Source: Cellvibrionaceae bacterium (lineage in GTDB: Bacteria; Pseudomonadota; Gammaproteobacteria; Pseudomonadales; Cellvibrionaceae). From it: 6,318 nt of DNA. Of the stretch, positions 1-5,146 are shown piece by piece. The notes beneath the pieces are model-generated. The model made no database searches and had not been told where the DNA came from. It worked only from the letters and a program-made list of their open reading frames with translations. Numbering within the stretch: the stretch's first letter is position 1; every line of letters starts with the position of its first letter. The stretch lies in NCBI GenBank assembly GCA_025800435.1, contig JAOXRV010000396.1:1-6318 (forward strand). Direction: 5' to 3'. The position numbers were made by a program, and so were the translations under genes.

Positions 1-26
1 TAAACTGCCCAAAAGGGAGATGACAC

Positions 27-1238
27 ATGAAAGAGACAGATCTCAATATAGACGCCAACATCATTCTTGACGCCATCCGTAAAGGCTCTGGATTATCCGG
101 CAAGGATGGCGCCTTAACCCCACTTATCAAGCAGATTGTAGAGCTGGCCATGCAGGCTGAGCTTGAACAACATATTACCGAAAAGGAGGAGCCTAACCGT
201 AAAAATGGCACCACCAAAAAAACAATGAAGTCCGCATCTGGCGAATTTGAACTCAACACGCCACGAGATCGAGCTGGCACCTTCGAGCCGCAGCTGGTCA
301 AGAAGCACCAAACTCACATTACCGATGAACTTGAGCGCAAAGTAATCGGCCTCTTTGCCCTTGGTAACAGCTACCAAGATATTCGTGGGCACATTGAAGA
401 GCTTTACGGCATCAACCTATCCAATGGTACGCTTAACACCATCACCGACAAGCTCATCCCGGAACTACAGGCCTGGCGAGAGCGCGCTCTTGATGAAATT
501 TACCCCATCATCTGGATGGACGCCATTCACTACAAAATCAAAGAGAACGGCCGCTATGTTAGCAAGGCCATTTACACGATTCTCGCTCTAATTATCGAAG
601 GCCGAAAAGAGCTACTAGGCCTGTATTTATCCGACCAGGAAGGCGCCCACCATTGGCTTAGCGTGCTGACCGACCTTCAGAACCGAGGCGTAAAAGATAT
701 TCTGATCGCTTGCGTAGATGGCCTAAAGGGCTTCCCAGAAGCCATTGAAAGCATCTATCCAGATACTGAAATCCAACACTGCATAATCCACCAAATTCGC
801 AACTCTATGAAGTACGTAGCCTCTAAGAACCAGCGGGCCTTTATGAGTGACTTAAAGACCGTCTACAAGGCAACAACTCTTGGGGCCGCAGAGGCCGCCC
901 TGGATGAGCTTGAAGCCAAATGGAACAAGAAATACCCAATGGTAATTAAATCATGGCGAAGCAAATGGCTAACGCTATCTGCCTACTTCAAGTATCCGGA
1001 TTATGTGCGCAAAGCTATATACACGACCAACGCTGTAGAAGCCGTACACCGACAGTTTCGCAAACTCACCAAAACCAAAGGCGGTTTCCCAAACGAAAAC
1101 AGCTTACTCAAATTGCTTTACGCCGGTATACTAAAAGCCTCTGAGCGCTGGACTCATCCAATACAGAATTGGAACCTCACGCTATCTCAGCTGATGATCC
1201 ACTTTCCTGAGCGATTGGACGAGCACATTAGCTTATGA
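27..1238 (+). CDS. IS256-family DDE transposase, full length
   Basis: This 403-residue protein catalyses cut-and-paste or copy-out transposition of its own IS. The IS256/MULE-type catalytic triad is visible: D165 in WMDAIHYK, D231 in CVDGLKG, and E338 in TTNAVEAVHRQFR, with a basic residue (R345) seven positions after the Glu. The conserved C-x2-H pair of the family is at C252/H255 (QHCIIHQIRNS). The N-terminal 150 residues hold the DNA-binding part, including a helical segment around 105-145 (LGNSYQDIRGHIEELYG). The length matches the usual 390-420 residues, and no frameshift or stop is seen. The ATG is preceded by GGGAG at 15-19 with a 7-base spacer, which supports this start. Codon use looks less GC-rich than in the prp genes, as expected for a transferred element. 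The family assignment is firm; the exact IS name cannot be given from sequence reading alone. Confidence 0.95.
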   Translation: MKETDLNIDANIILDAIRKGSGLSGKDGALTPLIKQIVELAMQAELEQHITEKEEPNRKNGTTKKTMKSASGEFELNTPRDRAGTFEPQLVKKHQTHITDELERKVIGLFALGNSYQDIRGHIEELYGINLSNGTLNTITDKLIPELQAWRERALDEIYPIIWMDAIHYKIKENGRYVSKAIYTILALIIEGRKELLGLYLSDQEGAHHWLSVLTDLQNRGVKDILIACVDGLKGFPEAIESIYPDTEIQHCIIHQIRNSMKYVASKNQRAFMSDLKTVYKATTLGAAEAALDELEAKWNKKYPMVIKSWRSKWLTLSAYFKYPDYVRKAIYTTNAVEAVHRQFRKLTKTKGGFPNENSLLKLLYAGILKASERWTHPIQNWNLTLSQLMIHFPERLDEHISL

Positions 1239-1242
1239 AGCG

Positions 1243-1266
1243 TGACACAGAATTTTGAACGCCCTC
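1243..1266 (+). repeat. Probable right terminal inverted repeat of the IS256 element
   Basis: Five bases after the transposase stop codon, a segment begins TGACACAG, runs through an A/T-rich middle (AATTTTGAA) and ends CGCCCTC. Read from the outside inward on the other strand it starts GAGGGCG and ends TGTGTCA. That matches the usual form of IS256-family ends: a G-rich outer tip and a TGTGTCA or TGTGTAA inner edge. The left copy is outside the window, so the repeat cannot be confirmed by pairing. Confidence 0.55.
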
Positions 1267-1305
1267 TTGATTTCAGGTTTGGTCACCTTCAATCAAAACC
1301 GGTAA

Positions 1306-1325
1306 CCCTCTCTTTTTCAAGAGGG
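1306..1325. repeat. Small hairpin between the IS and the DUF2062 gene
   Basis: CCCTCT at 1306-1311 and AGAGGG at 1320-1325 form a perfect 6-bp stem with an 8-base loop (CTTTTTCA). No T-run follows on either strand, so it does not qualify as a classic intrinsic terminator. Its right arm overlaps the TCAAGAGGG repeat described separately. Confidence 0.35.
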
Positions 1326-1345
1326 AGTGTCAGATTTGGTCTGAA
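1317..1345 (-). repeat. Inverted copy of the IS tip: possible remnant of a second IS256-type end
   Basis: TCAAGAGGG at 1317-1325 is the exact reverse complement of CCCTCTTGA at 1262-1270, which spans the tip of the IS right end. The 20 bases that follow (AGTGTCAGATTTGGTCTGAA) resemble, loosely and with mismatches, the inner part of the IS end read outward. No transposase follows; the DUF2062 gene ends only about 55 bp further on. This could be a relic end of a related element or a chance repeat. Confidence 0.3.
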
Positions 1346-1378
1346 CTAATCCATCTTAGCTTTTAACAACCGCCGATG

Positions 1379-1396
1379 GCCCAGCAGAAACTGGGC
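1379..1396 (-). terminator. Hairpin just past the DUF2062 stop, weak terminator candidate
   Basis: GCCCAG at 1379-1384 and CTGGGC at 1391-1396 form a 6-bp GC-rich stem with loop CAGAAA, two bases beyond the stop codon of the minus-strand gene. The stem can extend by one G-U pair. The minus strand has no immediate U-run after the stem, only a later short TTAAAAG stretch, so intrinsic termination is uncertain. It may instead protect the 3' end of the mRNA. Confidence 0.35.
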
Positions 1397-1398
1397 TG

Positions 1399-1932
1399 CT
1401 AGTTTTCCTTTTTTTGTCTGCGTCGCTTTTCTTTGCGCTTTTCCCAGTTACTCACCACATGCCAGCGCCAAAAGGCTTGGATAAATAAATACCCCGTACA
1501 GCCGGCGATAACGGCGCAAAACAGTGAGCCGGTTACCAGTGGTACCCACAGTTTGGGAAACTCGGTGCTGAGCCAGTGCCAAGACAGTTCTATGCTAAAT
1601 TCCAGCTCCGGGCTTTGCAGTATCCAGGCCCCCAGTTTATAGCAGGCGTAGAACATGGGGGGGATGGTGATGGGGTTGCTGATCCAGATTAGGCCCACCG
1701 AGATGGGCAGGTTGCTGCGCAGGGCAAAGGCCATTAGCGCGGCCATAATCATCTGGCCGGGCAGGGGGATAAAGCAGCAAAACAAGCCGACAAAAAATGC
1801 CACCGACACCGAGTGGCGGTTTAAGTGGAATAGGTTAGGGTCTTCCAGCAAGCTACCTAATAGGTGTAGTCCCGGTTGTTTTTTAACCTTCTCGGGGTGG
1901 GGCATATAGCGCTTAAGCAGCTTTTTTGGCAT
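1399..1932 (-). CDS. DUF2062 family inner-membrane protein
   Basis: This 177-residue protein has the DUF2062 layout. A short basic N-terminus (MPKKLLKRYMPHPEK) leads into LLEDPNLFHLNRHSVS at about 29-43. A first hydrophobic segment follows at about 44-71, with the family-typical FIPLPGQM. The conserved NLPISVGLIWISNPITIPPMFY at about 74-95 comes next, then a last membrane segment at about 128-153. The tail (164-175) is strongly Lys/Arg-rich and probably cytoplasmic. The molecular function of the family is unknown. The start is chosen because MPKK-x4-RYMPxPEK is the usual beginning of gammaproteobacterial members; only a poor ribosome binding site is visible upstream. The gene is divergent from the prp operon and convergent with the IS transposase, and nothing links it functionally to either. 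Length is normal for the family, so the IS did not truncate it. Confidence 0.85.
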   Translation of the reverse strand: MPKKLLKRYMPHPEKVKKQPGLHLLGSLLEDPNLFHLNRHSVSVAFFVGLFCCFIPLPGQMIMAALMAFALRSNLPISVGLIWISNPITIPPMFYACYKLGAWILQSPELEFSIELSWHWLSTEFPKLWVPLVTGSLFCAVIAGCTGYLFIQAFWRWHVVSNWEKRKEKRRRQKKEN

Positions 1933-2083
1933 TTTGAATCAGGCTAATTACTGAGGGGCTATCAGGCAATCTAAGGCCAACGATTATGCCTTTTAATTAT
2001 GACAACAACCAGTCTAATAATAGGCTGATTTAACAGCCATTGATCTGGATACTAAGCCCCCCTTTTTTATATTACATACCCAT

Positions 2084-2095
2084 ATTGTCGACAAA
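2084..2095. promoter_or_regulatory. Upstream GntR-type operator (O1)
   Basis: ATTGTCGACAAA contains the perfect 10-bp palindrome TTGTCGACAA. It fits the TNGTNNACNA pattern bound by the FadR subfamily of GntR regulators. Its centre lies about 60 bp upstream of the predicted transcription start and 74 bp from the centre of the second site, close to seven helical turns. The bound protein is inferred to be the regulator encoded directly downstream. Confidence 0.6.
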
Positions 2096-2113
2096 AGTAT
2101 AGCTAAGCTCGCC

Positions 2114-2142
2114 TTGACAGGGGGTTATTTGGCCAATATTAT
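2114..2142 (+). promoter_or_regulatory. Sigma-70 promoter of the gntR-prpB-prpC operon
   Basis: A perfect -35 box TTGACA (2114-2119) is followed by exactly 17 bases and a -10 box TATTAT (2137-2142). Transcription would start near 2149-2150, giving an untranslated leader of about 96 bases before the TTG start at 2246. The strong match suggests high intrinsic activity that is held down by a repressor. No -24/-12 sigma-54 element is seen, unlike the enteric prpBCDE promoter. Confidence 0.75.
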
Positions 2143-2155
2143 GGCGCCCACGTTC

Positions 2156-2171
2156 AGATTGTTGACAATCT
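2156..2171. promoter_or_regulatory. Downstream GntR-type operator (O2)
   Basis: AGATTGTTGACAATCT is a perfect inverted repeat with 7-bp arms around a central TG, and contains the core TTGTTGACAA, matching TNGTNNACNA. It lies at about +6 to +21 relative to the predicted start, where a bound repressor would block initiation or early elongation. The same core as the upstream site (only the centre differs) makes chance unlikely. Confidence 0.7.
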
Positions 2172-2235
2172 TGCTGCTAAACACCATTTGTCATCTGCGG
2201 CTATTGGCCCCGTGCAAGGGTTTGGCAACAACTTC

Positions 2236-2240
2236 GAGGT
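2236..2240 (+). promoter_or_regulatory. Ribosome binding site that fixes the TTG start of the regulator
   Basis: GAGGT sits five bases before the TTG at 2246, an ideal distance. No in-frame ATG exists near the expected N-terminus of the protein, so this site decides the start. Confidence 0.7.
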
Positions 2241-2245
2241 GATAT

Positions 2246-2935
2246 TTGGAAACACTGCCCCCGCTAACCATTGCCGACAAGGTCTTTGCCGATCTGGTGC
2301 GCGCTATTGTGGAAGGGCAGATCCCCGCCGGCAGTAAAATCTCCGAGCCAGAACTGGCCAAATCTCACGGTATATCCCGCGGCCCCCTGCGCGAGGCCAT
2401 TGCCCGGCTTGAGGCCTGTGGCCTAGTGATTCGCAAGCCCAATGTGGGCGCCCGGGTGGTGATGCTGTCGGCCCAGGATATGGTGGAAATCTCCGAGGTG
2501 CGCGAGCCGCTAGAGGGCATGGCCTGCCGCCTGGCTGCCGAAAAGAGCACCCCAGAGGATATCCGCGAGCTGCGTGCCCTATTAGAGCAGCACCAGGCCC
2601 AGGATGCCCTGCAAAAAGGCCAGGGCTATTTCCAAAAGGCCGGCGATCTCGATTTTCACTACCGCATTGTGCAGTGCTGCAAAAACCAAAAATTGATTGG
2701 CCTGCTGTGTGATGATCTGTACCACCTGGTGCGCATGTATCGCTACCAATACGGCATGCCCAGCCCCAGGGCCCAGCGGGCCTTTGGCGAGCACACTTTA
2801 ATTATTGATGCCATTGAAGAGGGTGACGGTGAGCTGGCCGAAATGCTAATGCGCCACCATATTCGGGCGTCGCGTAAAAATATTCAGGCCCGTTTGCTGC
2901 AGGCAGCGGACCAGGCCCAAGCCATTAACCCATAG
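2246..2935 (+). CDS. prpR: GntR family (FadR/FCD subfamily) regulator of the methylcitrate operon
   Basis: This 229-residue transcription factor has an N-terminal winged helix-turn-helix at about 8-72. The family signature reads SEPELAKSHGISRG and PLREAIARLEACGL, followed by the wing NVGARVV. The C-terminal FCD ligand domain spans about 80-220. Its presumed metal-binding residues are D134-x3-H138, H183 (GEHTLIIDAI) and H205 (MRHHIRAS), so a metal-assisted carboxylate effector is likely. From context the effector is probably a cycle intermediate such as 2-methylcitrate, but that is inferred. The start is TTG with a well-placed GAGGT. The gene lies first in the operon, 10 bp before prpB, downstream of two palindromes fitting its subfamily, so it most likely represses its own operon. 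Note that the enteric PrpR is an unrelated sigma-54 activator. The symbol follows usage for GntR-type regulators in this position. Confidence 0.88.
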   Translation: METLPPLTIADKVFADLVRAIVEGQIPAGSKISEPELAKSHGISRGPLREAIARLEACGLVIRKPNVGARVVMLSAQDMVEISEVREPLEGMACRLAAEKSTPEDIRELRALLEQHQAQDALQKGQGYFQKAGDLDFHYRIVQCCKNQKLIGLLCDDLYHLVRMYRYQYGMPSPRAQRAFGEHTLIIDAIEEGDGELAEMLMRHHIRASRKNIQARLLQAADQAQAINP

Positions 2936-2939
2936 GAGG
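2934..2939 (+). promoter_or_regulatory. prpB Shine-Dalgarno overlapping the regulator stop codon
   Basis: A perfect AGGAGG begins inside the TAG stop codon of the regulator gene and stands six bases before the prpB ATG. This favours strong prpB translation, possibly by ribosomes that have just terminated on the regulator gene. Confidence 0.75.
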
Positions 2940-2945
2940 ATCCCC

Positions 2946-3833
2946 ATGTCTGATCGTCTCTCGCCCGGTGCCAAGTTTCGCAAAGCGCTGGCTGATAATA
3001 AACCACTGCAAATTGTCGGCACCATTAACGCCTATGCCGCGATGATGGCCAAACAAAACGGCCACCAGGCTATTTACCTGTCCGGTGGCGGTGTGGCCAA
3101 TGCCTCCTATGGCCTGCCCGATTTGGGTATGACCTCGCTCAACGATGTATTGGTGGATGTACAGCGTATTACCTCGGCCTGTGATCTGCCGTTATTGGTG
3201 GATATCGATACCGGTTGGGGCGGCGCCTTTAATATCGCCAAAACCGTGCGCGATATGGAAAAGGCCGGCGCCGCCGCCGTTCACCTCGAAGACCAGGTTG
3301 CGCAAAAACGTTGCGGCCACCGCCCCAATAAAGAAATAGTGTCTACCGACGAAATGTGCGACCGCATTCGCGCCGCAGTTGATGCCCGCAGCGATAAAGA
3401 CTTCTTTATTATGGCCCGCACCGATGCCTTTGCCCAAGAGGGCCTGGATGCCGCATTAGAGCGCGCCAAGGCCTACGTTGCCGCCGGTGCCGACGGTATT
3501 TTTGCCGAAGCCGTAAAAACCGAAGAACACTACCGCGCCTTTGCCACCTTAGGTGTGCCAATCTTGGCCAATATTACCGAGTTTGGCCAGACCGAACTGT
3601 GGAGCCGCCAGGAGCTGGGCGAGTGGGGCGCGGCGATGGTGTTATACCCATTGTCTGCCTTCCGCGCCATGAACAAAGCCGCCGAAACCGTGTACAAGGC
3701 AATTTTGGAAGACGGCCACCAGCGCAATGTGGTCGATACCATGCAGACCCGTATGGATCTGTACGATTACCTCGGCTATCACGAGTATGAGCAAAAGCTC
3801 GATGCCCTGTTTGCCGAAGGCAAAAATAAATAG
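2946..3833 (+). CDS. prpB: 2-methylisocitrate lyase PrpB
   Basis: PrpB cleaves (2S,3R)-2-methylisocitrate to pyruvate and succinate, the last step of the 2-methylcitrate cycle, in the cytoplasm. The 295-residue length is typical for this isocitrate lyase/PEP mutase superfamily member. Visible hallmarks are the SGGG phosphate/carboxylate loop region at 46-49, the Mg-binding VDIDTGWGG with D86 and D88, the signature KRCGHRPNK with the catalytic C123, ARTD at 157-160, NITEFG at 209-214 and YPLSAFRAMN at 234-243. KRCGH, where true isocitrate lyases have KKCGH, together with the neighbouring genes, points to methylisocitrate rather than isocitrate as substrate. The ATG follows a perfect AGGAGG. 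The gene is intact, with the same codon style as its neighbours. Confidence 0.97.
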   Translation: MSDRLSPGAKFRKALADNKPLQIVGTINAYAAMMAKQNGHQAIYLSGGGVANASYGLPDLGMTSLNDVLVDVQRITSACDLPLLVDIDTGWGGAFNIAKTVRDMEKAGAAAVHLEDQVAQKRCGHRPNKEIVSTDEMCDRIRAAVDARSDKDFFIMARTDAFAQEGLDAALERAKAYVAAGADGIFAEAVKTEEHYRAFATLGVPILANITEFGQTELWSRQELGEWGAAMVLYPLSAFRAMNKAAETVYKAILEDGHQRNVVDTMQTRMDLYDYLGYHEYEQKLDALFAEGKNK

Positions 3834-3844
3834 GGCCTCGGCCC
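3833..3844 (+). other. Short hairpin after prpB
   Basis: GGGCCTCGGCCC, beginning at the last base of the prpB stop codon, can fold into a 4-bp GC stem with a CTCG tetraloop. No T-run follows, so it is unlikely to terminate transcription. It could mark an mRNA processing or stability point in the 64-bp gap before prpC. Confidence 0.3.
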
Positions 3845-3897
3845 GCTTAACCCGTTAATAAACACTCAAGCAAATTACTAAAATTTGGAGAATAAAA

Positions 3898-5019
3898 ATG
3901 GCTAAAGTATTAAGCGGTGCTGGCCTGCGCGGCCAAGTAGCCGGTAAAACTGCCTTATCAACCGTCGGCAAGTCCGGTTCCGGTTTGACCTATCGTGGCT
4001 ACGATGTCAAAGATCTAGCAGAAAAATGCGAGTTTGAAGAAGTTGCCCACCTTATTTTAAAAGGTGCTCTGCCCACCCAAGCCGAGTTGGATGCCTACAA
4101 AGCCAAGCTGAAAACTCTGCGCGGCCTGCCGGCCCCATTAAAAACCGTACTTGAGAACATCCCCAAACAAGCCCACCCCATGGACGTTATGCGTACTGGT
4201 GTTTCTATGTTGGGCAACCTCGAAACCGAGATGAGCTTTGACGAGCAGGGCGATCAAGCCGATCGCATTCTGGCGGCCTTAAGCTCGATGATTTGCTACT
4301 GGTATCGCTTTAGCCACGATGGCGTGCAGATCGAAACCGAAACCGACGACGACACTATTGGTGCCCACTTCCTGCATATGCTGCGCGGTGAAAAGCCCAA
4401 TCAGCTGCACGAGCGGGTTATGAATGTATCGCTGATTCTGTACGCCGAGCACGAGTTTAACGCCTCCACCTTTACCGCTCGCGTGTGTGCCTCTACCTTG
4501 TCTGATATGCACAGCTGTGTGACCGGCGCCATCGGTTCCCTGCGTGGCCCACTGCACGGTGGCGCCAATGAAGCGGCTATGGAAATGATCGAAAACTGGC
4601 AGTCTGCGGACGAAGCCGAGCGCGAAATGATGGGTATGCTAGCGCGCAAAGAAAAGATTATGGGCTTTGGCCACGCGATCTATTCCGAGTCTGATCCGCG
4701 CAACGCCATTATCAAGCAATGGTCCGAAAAGCTGGCCGCCGATGTCGGCGACGATGTGCTCTACCCAGTATCCGTACGCTGTGAAGAAGTGATGTGGCGC
4801 GAGAAGAAACTGTTCTGTAACGCCGATTTCTTTCATGCCTCGGCCTACCACTTTATGGGTATCCCCACCAAGCTGTTTACCCCCATCTTTGTGGTATCGC
4901 GGGTAACCGGTTGGGCCGCCCACGTGATGGAGCAGCGCGCCGATAACCGCATTATTCGGCCTTCGGCCGAGTACACCGGTGAAGAGCTGCGTGCGGTTCC
5001 CGCCATTGCCGATCGCTAA
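3898..5019 (+). CDS. prpC: 2-methylcitrate synthase PrpC
   Basis: PrpC condenses propionyl-CoA with oxaloacetate to 2-methylcitrate, the entry step of the cycle. It is a 373-residue member of the citrate synthase fold, shorter than GltA and the right size for PrpC. The catalytic triad is present: H220 in GPLHGGANE, H259 in MGFGHAIY and D310 in NADFFHASAY. Further family blocks are TVGKSGSGLTYRGYDV at 22-37, HPMDVMRTGVS at 93-103, YAEHEFNASTFT at 182-193 and RVTGWAAHVMEQR at 335-347. The N-terminal GKSGSGLTYRGYD block and EFNASTFT resemble known PrpC proteins more than ordinary citrate synthase, and the operon supports this. GGAG at 3887-3890 with a 7-base spacer supports the ATG. It follows prpB by 64 bp and is probably on the same transcript. 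Confidence 0.96.
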   Translation: MAKVLSGAGLRGQVAGKTALSTVGKSGSGLTYRGYDVKDLAEKCEFEEVAHLILKGALPTQAELDAYKAKLKTLRGLPAPLKTVLENIPKQAHPMDVMRTGVSMLGNLETEMSFDEQGDQADRILAALSSMICYWYRFSHDGVQIETETDDDTIGAHFLHMLRGEKPNQLHERVMNVSLILYAEHEFNASTFTARVCASTLSDMHSCVTGAIGSLRGPLHGGANEAAMEMIENWQSADEAEREMMGMLARKEKIMGFGHAIYSESDPRNAIIKQWSEKLAADVGDDVLYPVSVRCEEVMWREKKLFCNADFFHASAYHFMGIPTKLFTPIFVVSRVTGWAAHVMEQRADNRIIRPSAEYTGEELRAVPAIADR

Positions 5020-5041
5020 GCGCTCGGTTGGCTAAGTTTTT

Positions 5042-5085
5042 CCCGGTGGTCGCTGGCTTCTTGTGGCCGCCGGGTTTTGTGTTTT
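5042..5085 (+). terminator. Intrinsic terminator or attenuator between prpC and acnD
   Basis: CCCGGTGGTC (5042-5051) pairs with GGCCGCCGGG (5065-5074) over 10 bp with two G-U pairs, around a 13-base loop. The T-rich run TTTTGTGTTTT follows at 5075-5085. This is the usual form of a Rho-independent terminator. Because acnD belongs to the same pathway and follows in the same direction, partial termination is more likely than a true operon end. Confidence 0.6.
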
Positions 5086-5146
5086 AGCTCCAAGGCTTTT
5101 GTCCATGGGGTTTTACTCGTTACCGTTATATTGTTAAAGGTGTCAA

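Larger units (their letters stand above)
1..1266 (+). mobile_element. IS256-family insertion sequence, left end outside the window
   Basis: The element consists of one complete transposase gene and a likely right terminal inverted repeat just past its stop codon. The first 26 bases already look like the internal leader of the element: a ribosome binding site followed directly by the gene. The left terminal repeat and left target duplication should therefore lie upstream of base 1. The right boundary at about 1266 is inferred from the shape of the repeat and could be off by a few bases, because the partner repeat is not visible. IS256 elements usually duplicate 8-9 bp of target, so bases from 1267 on would be the duplicated target. 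The gene is uninterrupted, so the element may still be active. It sits tail-to-tail with the DUF2062 gene and disrupts no gene visible here. Confidence 0.75.
1933..2245. other. Divergent intergenic control region
   Basis: This 313-bp gap separates the DUF2062 start (minus strand) from the regulator start (plus strand). The right half holds the prp promoter and two operator-like palindromes, annotated separately. The left half is A/T-rich and should hold the DUF2062 promoter, but I see no convincing -35/-10 pair there. It also contains a 5-bp inverted repeat (GGCTG 2023-2027 / CAGCC 2034-2038) and a C6T6 tract at 2057-2068. No RNA gene or additional reading frame with family features was recognised. 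Confidence 0.6.

Noticed and set aside
114..392. Minus-strand open frame of 92 codons inside the transposase gene
   Set aside because: It lies wholly within a well-supported IS256 transposase, has no family features and is explained as a shadow frame.
1973..1992. AAGGC / GCCTT stem followed by TTT, terminator-like
   Set aside because: The stem is only 5 bp with a 10-base loop, and it lies in a divergent promoter region where no plus-strand transcript needs ending.
2162..2190. Second -35-like TTGACA at 2162-2167
   Set aside because: It is part of the operator palindrome, and no -10 box stands 16-18 bases downstream.
3855..3883. Possible internal promoter before prpC (TTAATA and TACTAA)
   Set aside because: Both boxes are poor matches and the spacing is about 15 bases; A/T richness alone explains the resemblance.
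5112..5132. Possible own promoter for acnD (TTTACT and TATATT)
   Set aside because: The two boxes are only 9 bases apart, far short of the 16-18 needed, and no alternative -35 fits the TATATT.
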